Below, one piece after another: positions 1 through 8,155 of a stretch of DNA of 48,337 nt. The stretch lies in NCBI GenBank assembly GCA_015478725.1, contig JADMIG010000020.1, forward strand, positions 1 to 48,337, written 5' to 3'. The first letter of the stretch is position 1; every line of letters begins with the position of its first letter. The position numbers and the translations under genes are program-made. The notes beneath the pieces are model-generated. The model saw only the letters and a list, made by a program, of their open reading frames with translations, was not told the DNA's origin and made no database searches. Source of the DNA: Chloroflexota bacterium (GTDB lineage Bacteria; Chloroflexota; Limnocylindria; Limnocylindrales; CSP1-4).

Positions 1-149
1 CAGCTTGCGACGACGCGCGACGCCGAGCCTGCGACGAAGCGGGTCGCTGCGCCTGCGACGACGCGGGACGCCAGCCTGCGACGACGCGGGACGCCAGCTT
101 GCGACGACGCGCGACGCCGAGCCTGCGACGAAGCGGGTCGCTGCGCCTG
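1..149. repeat. 23/24-bp minisatellite with 94-bp higher-order period
   Basis: Six tandem units are visible at 4-27, 28-51, 52-74, 75-97, 98-121 and 122-145, each a variant of cctgcgacgacgcgggac plus a short tail. Units 1 and 2 recur exactly as units 5 and 6, so positions 1-55 and 95-149 are identical and the higher-order period is 94 bp. The array runs off the left edge, so its full length is unknown. It lies just downstream of the argG stop and codes for nothing recognisable. Confidence 0.9.
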
Positions 150-185
150 GCCGCCGGCTGACGGGAGGCGGAGGCGCCCGGGAGA

Positions 186-1502
186 TCAGCTCGCGGGGAG
201 CGCCTCTGACGGGTCGGCCGCCGCGGCGGCCGTGGAGGGATCCGTCACGGTGGTGGGCAGGTCGGCGAGGAGCGGGTCGGTCCAGGTCCACGCCGCGCCG
301 TAGCGTGCTCCGACCGCGCCATGGCGGGCGGCCTCGACGCGCAACGGCAGTCCGAAGATCCCGATGAACCCGACGGCCGCCGCGTGGTCGAACGCGTCGC
401 CCTTGTCATAGGTCGCGAGATCCTTGTCGTAGAGCGAGAGCGGTGAGCGCCGGCCCGTCACCATCGCCGAGCCGTGGTCCAGCCTGATCCGGACCTCGCC
501 ACTGACCACCCGCTGCGAGGACGCCACGTAGCCGCGCAGGTCGCGGTGGAGCGCCGAGAACCACAGTCCGTCGTAGGTCAGCTGGGCGAGCTCGTTCGCG
601 ACCAGACGGTTGAAGCGGAGGGTGTCCTTGGTCAGGGTCATCCCCTCGAGCGCTCGATGCGCCTCATGGAGCACCGTGGCCGCAGGCGCCTCGTAGATCT
701 CGCGGCTCTTGATCCCGACGAGGCGGTCCTCGACGTGGTCGATCCGGCCGACGCCGTGGGCACCGCCGAGCAGGTGGAGTCGATCGACGAGGTCGACCGC
801 TGCGAGCCGTTCGCCGTCGATGGCGACCGGCACGCCGCCCTCGAACTCCACGACGAGCTCGATCGGGGCGGGCGCGTTCGATGGCGCGACGGTCCACTCG
901 TAGGCGTCCGCCGGCGGAGTGACCCACGGATCCTCCAGGACGCCGGTCTCGCAGGAACGACCCCAGAGATTGACGTCGATCGAGTACGGCGAGGCCTTCG
1001 TGATCGGGATCTCGATCCCGCGCTCGGCGGCGTAGTCGATCTCCTGATCGCGGGTGAGGCCCATCCCGATCCGCATCGGGGCGATGACCTCGAGTCCCGG
1101 GTCGAGGGCGTGGACCGCGACGTCGAAGCGGACCTGGTCGTTGCCCTTGCCGGTACAGCCGTGGGCCACTGCGTCGGCGCCCTCGCGGCGGGCGACCTCC
1201 ACGAGGAGCTGGGCGATGAGCGGCCGGGCGAGCGCCGTCGCCAGCGGATAGGCGCCCTGATAGAGCGCGTTCGCCTGGAGGTGCGGCCAGACGAAGTCGC
1301 GCACGAACCGGTCGCGGGCGTCGACGACGTAGGCGCGCGACGCGCCTGCGCTGATCGCCCGCTTCTCGACGCCCTCGCGGAGCGAGCCGCCACCGACGTC
1401 GACGGTCAGGGTGACCACCTCGGCGTCGTACTGCTCGCGAAGCCAGGCGACGGCGACGGAGGTATCGAGCCCTCCCGAGTACGCGAGAACGACCTTCTTC
1501 AT
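186..1502 (-). CDS. argG: Argininosuccinate synthase
   Basis: This enzyme joins citrulline and aspartate with ATP to make argininosuccinate in the cytoplasm, the penultimate step of arginine synthesis. The 438-residue protein opens with the family's ATP pyrophosphatase loop (AYSGGLDTS, residues 6-14) and carries GCTGKGNDQVRF and the SPYSIDVNLWGRS block. I start it at the ATG at 1502, because MKKVVLAYSGG is the usual N-terminus; an upstream in-frame start would add 22 residues overlapping argR. A GGAAGG sequence lies just before this ATG. It is the last gene of argCJBRG, 1 bp after the argR stop. The C-terminus has an extra Ala-rich tail of roughly 20 residues. argD, argF and argH are not in the window. 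Confidence 0.97.
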   Translation of the reverse strand: MKKVVLAYSGGLDTSVAVAWLREQYDAEVVTLTVDVGGGSLREGVEKRAISAGASRAYVVDARDRFVRDFVWPHLQANALYQGAYPLATALARPLIAQLLVEVARREGADAVAHGCTGKGNDQVRFDVAVHALDPGLEVIAPMRIGMGLTRDQEIDYAAERGIEIPITKASPYSIDVNLWGRSCETGVLEDPWVTPPADAYEWTVAPSNAPAPIELVVEFEGGVPVAIDGERLAAVDLVDRLHLLGGAHGVGRIDHVEDRLVGIKSREIYEAPAATVLHEAHRALEGMTLTKDTLRFNRLVANELAQLTYDGLWFSALHRDLRGYVASSQRVVSGEVRIRLDHGSAMVTGRRSPLSLYDKDLATYDKGDAFDHAAAVGFIGIFGLPLRVEAARHGAVGARYGAAWTWTDPLLADLPTTVTDPSTAAAAADPSEALPAS

Positions 1503-1503
1503 G

Positions 1504-2058
1504 TCACGACCTTCCGCTGAGCACTGGGGTGGGCCTCGGCGCGGTGCCCGACGGTCCGCGGAGCGCATCGAACCGCTCGAGCCAGCGCTCGAGGCGGGCC
1601 TCGTCGGCGAACAGGACGAGGAGGGTGTTGTCGCCGGCGAGCGTGCCCTCCTGGTCCGTGAGGCTCGACTGGTCGATCGCCTGGGCGATCGAGCCGGCCG
1701 TGCCCGGCGTCCCGGTGAGGACGAGGATCAGTCCGCTGCGCCCGACCGTCACGGGGATGTCGGCGAGGAGACGGCGGAGCTGGGCGTCCGTCCCGGCCGC
1801 CGGCGACCGGGCGATGTCGGACGCCGCGACGTAGATGTGACCGTCCGCGCGGGGCACCTTGACGAGACCCAGTTCGGCGACGTCGCGGCTCACGGTCGCC
1901 TGGGTGACCGCCATGCCCTGCCCCTGGAGCGCGGCTGCTAGCTCGCGCTGGCTGCCGATCGGCTCGCGGCCCACGAGCTCCCGGATCGCCCGTTGGCGGG
2001 CGATCTTCGACGGTCCCGTGGCGCGGTCGCGGGCGTCGACGCTGCGGGTCGCGGTCAC
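1504..2058 (-). CDS. argR: Arginine repressor ArgR
   Basis: ArgR is a hexameric, arginine-sensing DNA-binding repressor of arginine synthesis. The 184-residue product shows the N-terminal winged helix (SKIARQRAIRELV ... GSQRELAAALQGQG ... TQATVSRDVAELGLVKV) and a C-terminal arginine-binding oligomerisation domain with GTLAGDNTLLVLF. It sits between argB and argG, so the repressor is made from the operon it probably controls. The start is the least certain part: GTG at 2058 lies 8 bp after the argB stop without a clear Shine-Dalgarno, and gives about 20 more N-terminal residues than a typical ArgR. A likely operator is annotated at 5503-5543. Confidence 0.92.
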   Translation of the reverse strand: MTATRSVDARDRATGPSKIARQRAIRELVGREPIGSQRELAAALQGQGMAVTQATVSRDVAELGLVKVPRADGHIYVAASDIARSPAAGTDAQLRRLLADIPVTVGRSGLILVLTGTPGTAGSIAQAIDQSSLTDQEGTLAGDNTLLVLFADEARLERWLERFDALRGPSGTAPRPTPVLSGRS

Positions 2059-2066
2059 GACACGGC

Positions 2067-2855
2067 TCAGGCGACGCCGGCCCGCGCCGGCCGGGCGGCG
2101 GTGATCCGGGTGCCGAAGGTCGGGTCCGCCAGGGCGCGCTCGAGGGCGGCCGGGGCCGACGAATCGGCGATGACGGCCTCCGCCTCCGACCAGCCGAGCG
2201 CTCCGAGGGCGGCCCGGATCTTGGGGACCATGCCTCCGCCGATGACGCCCGACGCGATGAGCTCCTCCGCCTCGGCGACGGTCAGCGTCTCGAGGCGACG
2301 GCCGTCCGCGTCCCGGACACCATCGACGTCCGTGAGGAGGACGAGCTGGCGGGCGCCGAGACCGGCGGCGATACCGGCCGCGACATCGTCGGCGTTGACG
2401 TTGCAAACGACCCCCTGTTCGTCGCGCGCGAGCGGGGCGACGACCGGGACCTGGTCCGCGACGAGGATCGCATCGAGGAGGTCGCGCCGGAGGCCGACGA
2501 CGTGGGCGACGAGTCCCATCCCTGCGACCCGCTCGGCGATGAGGAGCCCGCCGTCCACTCCGGACAGGCCGACGGCGTCCACCCCGAGGTCTCGCAGGCC
2601 GGACACGAGCTCGCTGTTGACGACGCCGCGGAGGACCGCCGCGGCGACTTCGAGCGCCTGGGCGTCCGTGACCCGCAGGCCGCCCTCGAACCGGCTCGGG
2701 ACGCCGAGGCGCTCGAGCCACTCGGTGATCCGGCGACCGCCGCCGTGGACGAGCACCACCGGTCGGCGGCGCGCGATGGTCGCCACCTCGGCGAGGACCT
2801 GCGCCTGATCGGCGATCGTCGTCCCGCCGAGCTTGACGACGAGGATCTCGCTCAC
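2067..2855 (-). CDS. argB: Acetylglutamate kinase
   Basis: Phosphorylates N-acetyl-L-glutamate, the second step of the acetylated arginine pathway, and is usually the arginine-inhibited control point. The 262-residue protein shows the amino-acid-kinase pattern: KLGGTT near the N-terminus, VHGGGRRI, a central NVNADDVA segment, LLTDVDGV and GGGMVPKI. The GTG start at 2855 overlaps the argJ stop in a GTGA arrangement, so translation is probably coupled to argJ. It ends 8 bp before the proposed argR start. Confidence 0.96.
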   Translation of the reverse strand: MSEILVVKLGGTTIADQAQVLAEVATIARRRPVVLVHGGGRRITEWLERLGVPSRFEGGLRVTDAQALEVAAAVLRGVVNSELVSGLRDLGVDAVGLSGVDGGLLIAERVAGMGLVAHVVGLRRDLLDAILVADQVPVVAPLARDEQGVVCNVNADDVAAGIAAGLGARQLVLLTDVDGVRDADGRRLETLTVAEAEELIASGVIGGGMVPKIRAALGALGWSEAEAVIADSSAPAALERALADPTFGTRITAARPARAGVA

Positions 2856-4273
2856 GTCGTGTACTCCGCGTTCTCGCGCACGTACGCCTCCGTCAGGTCG
2901 CAGCCGAAGGCCTCGCCGAGGCCGTCGCCGAGGCCGAGGTCGAGGCGGACGAGGCACTCCGGGGCGTCCATCGCCGCCCGGATCGCCGCCTTGTCCGCGG
3001 TGACCGGACCGCCCGTCCGGCCGTCGAAGACGAGCGTCCCGGCGATCGCGATGCGGAGGCGATCCGGCTCGAGGCGGGCGGGGCGACCCGCCCGCGCCTC
3101 GGCCGCGGCCAGCGGCAGGCCCGCGGCGACGAGCACCGCCGCATCGGCGAGGCGGGCGTTCCCGGCGGCGCCCGCGATGCGGCCCCAGTTCGGGTCGCGA
3201 CCGTGGACGGCGGCCTTGACGAGCGAGCTCGCAACGACCGCCCGGGCGACCGCCCGGGCATCCGCATCGTCGACGGCGCCGGTGACGAGACAGGTGAGGA
3301 GGGTCGTCGCCCCTTCGCCGTCGGCCGCCTGCTGGCGGGCGAGGTCGCGGGCGACCGCCTCGATCGCGCCGCCGAGCGCGACCGCGCCGGGGGTCCCGGC
3401 CTCGATCGGGTGGGCACTCGCTGTCCCGCTCGCGAGGACGATGACGGTGTCGTTCGTGCTCGTGTCGCCGTCGACGGTGAGCTGGTCCCACGTCCGCGCG
3501 ACCGCGGGTCGGAGCAGCCCGGCGAGGGTGGCGGGCTCGATCGCCGCGTCGGTCAGGAGGACTGCGAGCATCGTCGCCATCCGCGGATGGATCATCCCCA
3601 CACCCTTCGCGATGCCGGATACCCGCACCGGGGTCGGGCTGCCGTCCGGGCCCCGGATCTCCACCGTCGTCGTCGCGACCTTGGTGCGCGAATCGGTCGT
3701 CCGCAGGGCGATCGCCGCGGCCTCGAGCCCGCCATCGGTCGCCACGAGCCCCGTCCCCGGGATGGCGCCGCCACCCCCGGCGAGGCCGGCGATCCCCGGC
3801 AGCACGCGATCGAGCGGCAGCCGGACGCCGATGACCCCGGTCGACATCGTGAGGACCCGCTCGACCGCCACCCCGAGCGCGGCGGCGGTGGCCTCGGCGA
3901 CCGTGGCCTGATCCGCCGCACCGGCCGGCCCGGTCGCCGCGTTGGCACTGCCGGAGGTGGAGACGATGCCGTCGACCCAGCCGCACGCGCCGCCGCCGCC
4001 CGGGGCTGTCGCGGCGAGGTGAGCCCGGCTGACCGTCACCGGGGCAGCCGCGAAGGCGTTCGGCGTGAACACGGCCGCCGCCGCCGCCGGGGTTCGGCCG
4101 CGTCGATCCGGGGCGACGGCGATGATCGCGAGATCCGGCCGACCGGACGTCTTGATCCCGATCGCCGCCCCGCCGGCGACGAAACCCGCCGGCAGCGCGG
4201 CTCGGCGCTCGACCGGCGGCAGGACCGTCCCGGGCGTCGGAAGATCCTCCGCCGGGCGGGCTTCGGTCGTCAT
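2852..4273 (-). CDS. argJ: Glutamate N-acetyltransferase / ornithine acetyltransferase
   Basis: ArgJ moves the acetyl group from N-acetylornithine to glutamate, recycling acetate; bifunctional forms can also use acetyl-CoA. The 473-residue protein has the autoproteolysis site in KGVGMIHPRMATML: cleavage is expected before Thr234, which becomes the N-terminal nucleophile of the beta chain. Downstream blocks DGDTSTNDT and HGRDPNWGRIAGAAGNA are also typical. The ATG at 4273 lies 34 bp after the argC stop. The 3' end overlaps argB by 4 bp. Monofunctional and bifunctional forms cannot be told apart from sequence alone. Confidence 0.96.
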   Translation of the reverse strand: MTTEARPAEDLPTPGTVLPPVERRAALPAGFVAGGAAIGIKTSGRPDLAIIAVAPDRRGRTPAAAAAVFTPNAFAAAPVTVSRAHLAATAPGGGGACGWVDGIVSTSGSANAATGPAGAADQATVAEATAAALGVAVERVLTMSTGVIGVRLPLDRVLPGIAGLAGGGGAIPGTGLVATDGGLEAAAIALRTTDSRTKVATTTVEIRGPDGSPTPVRVSGIAKGVGMIHPRMATMLAVLLTDAAIEPATLAGLLRPAVARTWDQLTVDGDTSTNDTVIVLASGTASAHPIEAGTPGAVALGGAIEAVARDLARQQAADGEGATTLLTCLVTGAVDDADARAVARAVVASSLVKAAVHGRDPNWGRIAGAAGNARLADAAVLVAAGLPLAAAEARAGRPARLEPDRLRIAIAGTLVFDGRTGGPVTADKAAIRAAMDAPECLVRLDLGLGDGLGEAFGCDLTEAYVRENAEYTT

Positions 4274-4307
4274 CGGGAGACGGGTCCGATGGCCGTCCAC
4301 GATCCGG

Positions 4308-5477
4308 TCACGGCGCGATCGGCAGCTGGTCGAGGCCGGCCGTCTCGGGCAGCCCGGCCGCGAGGTTGAACGCCTGGATCGCCTGGCCGGCGGCCCCCTT
4401 GACGAGGTTGTCGATGACGCCGAGGGCGAGAATCCGGTTCGTCCGCGTGTCGTGGAGGACGCGCACCCGGGCGTCATTGCTGCCCCGCACGTGCTTCGTC
4501 GCGGGACCGAGGCCGGACGCGACGACGTGGACGAAGGGCTCGTCCCGGTAGGCGGCATCGTAGAGGCGATCGAGCTCCGCCTGGTCGACCGGACGGGTCG
4601 GTCGGACGTGGCAGGTCGAGAGGATGCCGCGGTCCATCGGGATGAGGTGGGGGACGAAGTCGACGGATCGACCGCCGGGGTTGGCGTCGCCCGGCAGTCC
4701 GGCCTCCCGGCCACAGGCGGCGAGCTCCTGCTCCATCTCGGCGACGTGGCGATGGCCCCCGAGGCCGTAGGCGCGGACGCTTTCGTTCACCTCGCCGAAC
4801 ATGAGATCCGCCTTCACCTCGCGGCCGGCGCCCGAGACGCCGCTCTTCGCGTCGACGACGAGGTCGCCGACGAGCCCGGCCCGGGCGAGCGGCGCGAGGG
4901 CGAGGAGCGTCGCCGTCGGGTAGCAGCCGGGCACCCCGACGATCCGGATCGGGGCGTCGACGAGCGCCGTAAGCGCGGATCGGTGAAGCTCGGGCAGGCC
5001 GTACACGGCGACCGGCAGGAGCTCGGGCGCCGGGTGCTCGAAGCCATACCAGCGCGGGTAGTCCGCGGCGTCGCGGAGCCGGAAGTCCGGTCCGAGGTCG
5101 ACGACGAGCCGGCCTCCCGCCGCGAGCCCCGGGACGAGCGCACCCGCCGCCCCGTGGGGGAGGGCGAGGAAGTATGCATCGGCGTCGGGGGTCGCGGCGT
5201 CCACCGTGAGGCTCGTCGAGCCGAGGTGGGGGTGGACACCGTTGAGCGGAGCATGGTCGCGATCGCGGCCGACGAGCCCGACGATGTCGACGAACGGATG
5301 TCGGGCGAGCAGGCGGACCAGCTCGCCGCCGGCATACCCGGTCGCGCCGATGATGGCGACCCGGATCCGGGCGGCCCGGTCGTGGCGGCGGTCCGCGATC
5401 GACGCAGCGACGATCTCCGCCTCGGCGCGCGCGCTCACCGGCGCACGTGGTCGCTCACGGGCGACCGCGCTGGGCAC
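4308..5477 (-). CDS. argC: N-acetyl-gamma-glutamyl-phosphate reductase
   Basis: NADPH-dependent reductase making N-acetylglutamate semialdehyde, third step of arginine synthesis. Visible features are the nucleotide-binding IGATGYAGGEL, the catalytic-cysteine block GVPGCYPTATLLAL, SGVSGAGR and the C-terminal NLVKGAAGQAIQAFNLAAGLPET. I chose GTG at 5477 because GGAG lies 3 bp upstream and it sits about 30 nt after the predicted transcription start. This leaves about 40 residues before the core fold; GTG at 5438 is an alternative with poorer ribosome-binding context. First gene of argCJBRG. Confidence 0.94.
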   Translation of the reverse strand: MPSAVARERPRAPVSARAEAEIVAASIADRRHDRAARIRVAIIGATGYAGGELVRLLARHPFVDIVGLVGRDRDHAPLNGVHPHLGSTSLTVDAATPDADAYFLALPHGAAGALVPGLAAGGRLVVDLGPDFRLRDAADYPRWYGFEHPAPELLPVAVYGLPELHRSALTALVDAPIRIVGVPGCYPTATLLALAPLARAGLVGDLVVDAKSGVSGAGREVKADLMFGEVNESVRAYGLGGHRHVAEMEQELAACGREAGLPGDANPGGRSVDFVPHLIPMDRGILSTCHVRPTRPVDQAELDRLYDAAYRDEPFVHVVASGLGPATKHVRGSNDARVRVLHDTRTNRILALGVIDNLVKGAAGQAIQAFNLAAGLPETAGLDQLPIAP

Positions 5478-5502
5478 GTCTCCGATCCGTGGACCGCTGC
5501 CA

Positions 5503-5543
5503 TGACATGCATGATGATACAGGGCATATGCATAGTCATGCAA
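5503..5543 (-). promoter_or_regulatory. argC promoter overlapped by two ARG boxes
   Basis: On the minus strand a -35 TTGCAT (5543-5538) is followed after 18 bp by -10 TATCAT (5519-5514), placing transcription near 5507, about 30 nt before the argC GTG. The same stretch holds two neighbouring ATGCAT-rich 18-mers (about 5506-5523 and 5525-5542) resembling actinobacterial ARG boxes such as CATGCATGCCCATTGCATA. It is a markedly AT-rich spot in otherwise very GC-rich DNA. Repression by the ArgR encoded in the operon is inferred. The -35 overlaps the last codons of the upstream OsmC gene. Confidence 0.75.
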
Positions 5544-6015
5544 CGACCGGGCGTTGGAACGGGCCGCTCACGAGCACCTCGCCCTCCTCTGGCGATTCGT
5601 CCGGGCGGAGGATCCGGTAGCGATGATGGATCTCGGTCGGGCCCGCGGACAGCATCGCGTTGACCGGGCAGTACCTCGTCGCGGAGAGCTCGATGCAGCG
5701 ACGGATTGCCGCGGTCTCGAGGCCGGGTCCGGTCATCTCGTGCACGACGTCGATCCGGGTGAAGTAGTCGGGATGGCCGTCGCGCTGCTCGGCCCGCACG
5801 TGGATCACGTACGCGACGAGCTCCTGACGCTGCTTGAGGGCGATCGAGTGGACGTCGATGCCAGCGCATGCCGCGAGCGCCGCGATCACCGCCTCGGTCG
5901 GCCGGAGGGCCGTGTCACCGGCCGCCGAGTCGAAACCGATCTCGTGGCCGGATCCGGTGCTGGCGACGAAGCGGTCGCCACCGGCGTGGCGGACGTCGAC
6001 GGTCTTGACCTTCAC
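5536..6015 (-). CDS. OsmC/Ohr-family protein
   Basis: Cytoplasmic thiol peroxidase of the OsmC superfamily, which reduces organic hydroperoxides with two cysteines. The 159-residue protein has both: Cys50 in LAACAGIDVHS and Cys116 in TRYCPVNAML. The general OsmC branch (YhfA-like) fits better than Ohr, but the substrate cannot be read from sequence. The GTG start at 6015 has AGGAG 10 bp upstream. It is 71 bp downstream of the ABC exporter on the same strand, and its final codons overlap the argC -35 region. Its place next to thioredoxin reductase suggests a redox-defence group. Confidence 0.9.
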   Translation of the reverse strand: MKVKTVDVRHAGGDRFVASTGSGHEIGFDSAAGDTALRPTEAVIAALAACAGIDVHSIALKQRQELVAYVIHVRAEQRDGHPDYFTRIDVVHEMTGPGLETAAIRRCIELSATRYCPVNAMLSAGPTEIHHRYRILRPDESPEEGEVLVSGPFQRPVVA

Positions 6016-6086
6016 GATCCGTGCGCTCCTCGAGGGTGGGGAAGACTCGATCCGTATGGCGGATGGTAGTCCGCGCGGCGCGACGA

Positions 6087-8126
6087 TCAGGCGACCGGCC
6101 GGACTGCCTCGAGCGGTGTCCCGTTCGCGGGCTCGATCGTGGTGAGGAACTGCTCCCGGTAGAGGCGGGCATAGAGACCGTCGCGGGCGACAAGCTCGGC
6201 GTGGGTCCCGCGCTCCACGATCCGCCCCCGATCGTAGACGAGGATGAGATCGGCTCGCAGGATCGTCGAGAGTCGGTGGGCGATGGCGATCGTCGTGCGG
6301 GTCTCCTCGAGTCGCTCGAGGGCGGTCTGGATGAGTCGCTCGCTCACCGTGTCGAGGGCGGACGTCGCTTCGTCGAGGATGAGGATCCGCGGATCCTTGA
6401 GGAGGACGCGGGCGATCGCGATCCGCTGCTTCTCGCCGCCTGAGAGCTTGTAGCCCCGTTCGCCCACGATCGTGTCGTAGCCGTCCGGCAGCTCCGCGAT
6501 CCGATCGTGCATCGCGGCGGCCCTGGTCGCCGCCTCGAGCTCGGCAACGGTCGCCTCGGGTCGGGCGTAGAGGAGGTTCTCCCGGATGCTCGCGTGGAAC
6601 AGGTAGGTCTCCTGGGTGACGAAGCCGATCACCTCACCGAGCGAGACGAGGGTGATCCCGCGAACGTCGAGGTCGTCGATCTCGACCGCCCCGCCCGTGA
6701 CATCGTAGAGGCGCGGGATCAGGTAGGTCGTCGTCGTCTTGCCCGAGCCGGACGGACCGACGAGCGCGACGAGCTGACCGGGCTCGGCGACGAAGTCGAT
6801 GCCGTCGAGTGAGAACGGCAGGGGGGCCGGGACGTCGTCGACTGGCGCCGCGAGCACCGCGGGGATCGTGGTCACGTCGCCCGCGGCGGCGAGCGCCAGG
6901 GGAGCGGCCTGCTCGTCCGCCATCGCCGCGACGATCGGCGCCGCGGCCGGGTAGTGGAATCCGACGTCCCGGAAGCGGAGGCGACCGCGGACCGTGGTCC
7001 GGTCGAGGGCCACCGCGTCCGGCGCATCGACGATCTCGGGATCCATCTCGAGGTACTCGAAGATGCGGTCGAACAGGGCGAGCGCGCCCTGGATCTCCAC
7101 CTGGACATTGAGGAGCTGTCCGAGCGGGAAGAAGAGGCGGCTCTGGAGCGTCGTGAAGGCGACGATGACGCCGGCCGTCGGCGCCGACGGGTCGCCCTGC
7201 GCGGCGAGCGTGGCGGCGAGCCAGTAGACCGCGGCGGGGGTGATGCTGAAGATCGTGCTGATGATCATGAAGAACCAGCGGCCGACCATCGCCTGGCGGA
7301 TCTGGAGGAGTGCGAGGCGCCCGTTGAGGGTCCGGAACCGGGCGATGTCCTGGGCGCCCTGGCCGAAGGTCTTGGAGAGGAGCATCCCGCTGACGCTCAG
7401 CGTCTCCTCGGTGAGAGCGGAGATGTCCGCGAGCGACTTCTGGGTCTCGCTGCTCACCTCGCGGCGGACCTTCCCGACCCGGTACGTGAGATACATGAAG
7501 AACGGCAGGAGGCCGAGCGACAGCGCTGTCAGCCGCCAGTCCAGGAGCAGCATCGCGACGACGGTCGACAGCACGGTCGCGACGTTCGCCGTCACCGAGC
7601 TCGCCGTGTCCGTGACGATCGCCTGCACGCCGCCGACATCGTTCGCGAGGTGGCTCTGGATCTCGCCGGTGCGCGTCTCCGTGAAGAAGCGGAGCGGCAT
7701 CTTCTGGAGGTGGCCGTAGAGGGCTCCCCGGAGATCCTGCATCACGTTCTGGCCGATGAGGTTGTTGACGTAGGTGAGGCCTACGCCGATGAGACCAGAG
7801 ACGATCGGCACCGCGATCATGAGGCCGACGTAGAGGTCGAGCCGCCCATAGTGCCGGCCGACGATCACGTCGTCGATGAGGAGTTTGAGGAGGTACGGAT
7901 TGATGAGGCCGAGGAGGCTCGTGACGATGATGGCCGTGAGGACGATCGCGACCTGCGGCCGATACGGCCTGAAGAACGCCGCGATGCGGCGGATGGTCCG
8001 ACCCCGGCGCTCCGGCGGGACCCGATAGCTCTCGGGATAACCACGGCCGCTGATCCGTCCGCTGCCCCGACCGAGCGAGCCGCCGAGGGCGGCCCGTCCG
8101 CCTCCGCCTCGCCCGCCGAATCCCAT
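6087..8126 (-). CDS. ABC exporter with fused membrane and ATPase domains
   Basis: A 679-residue half-transporter of the MsbA/lipid-multidrug exporter type, expected to work as an inner-membrane dimer. A Gly/Arg-rich N-terminus (2-30) is followed by a six-helix membrane domain (about 50-340) and the nucleotide-binding domain. That domain shows A-loop Tyr392, Walker A GPSGSGKT (457-464), Q-loop region FVTQET, signature LSGGE (561-565), Walker B ILILDE (581-586) and His617. Oddly, about 40 Ala/Pro-rich residues (396-436) lie between the A-loop and the strand before Walker A, where relatives have about ten. The gene starts 29 bp after trxB, so the two are probably co-transcribed. The substrate is unknown. 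Confidence 0.93.
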   Translation of the reverse strand: MGFGGRGGGGRAALGGSLGRGSGRISGRGYPESYRVPPERRGRTIRRIAAFFRPYRPQVAIVLTAIIVTSLLGLINPYLLKLLIDDVIVGRHYGRLDLYVGLMIAVPIVSGLIGVGLTYVNNLIGQNVMQDLRGALYGHLQKMPLRFFTETRTGEIQSHLANDVGGVQAIVTDTASSVTANVATVLSTVVAMLLLDWRLTALSLGLLPFFMYLTYRVGKVRREVSSETQKSLADISALTEETLSVSGMLLSKTFGQGAQDIARFRTLNGRLALLQIRQAMVGRWFFMIISTIFSITPAAVYWLAATLAAQGDPSAPTAGVIVAFTTLQSRLFFPLGQLLNVQVEIQGALALFDRIFEYLEMDPEIVDAPDAVALDRTTVRGRLRFRDVGFHYPAAAPIVAAMADEQAAPLALAAAGDVTTIPAVLAAPVDDVPAPLPFSLDGIDFVAEPGQLVALVGPSGSGKTTTTYLIPRLYDVTGGAVEIDDLDVRGITLVSLGEVIGFVTQETYLFHASIRENLLYARPEATVAELEAATRAAAMHDRIAELPDGYDTIVGERGYKLSGGEKQRIAIARVLLKDPRILILDEATSALDTVSERLIQTALERLEETRTTIAIAHRLSTILRADLILVYDRGRIVERGTHAELVARDGLYARLYREQFLTTIEPANGTPLEAVRPVA

Positions 8127-8155
8127 CCTTCAGGCCCGCCCGGGTGCGCCGCCGA

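Noticed and set aside
5-367. Plus-strand frame through the left-edge repeats
   Set aside because: It is only translated repeat sequence running into the argG antisense strand.
474-1520. Long plus-strand open frame opposite argG
   Set aside because: It is antisense to a complete argG, has Arg/Asp-rich composition typical of the shadow frame in GC-rich DNA, and matches no family.
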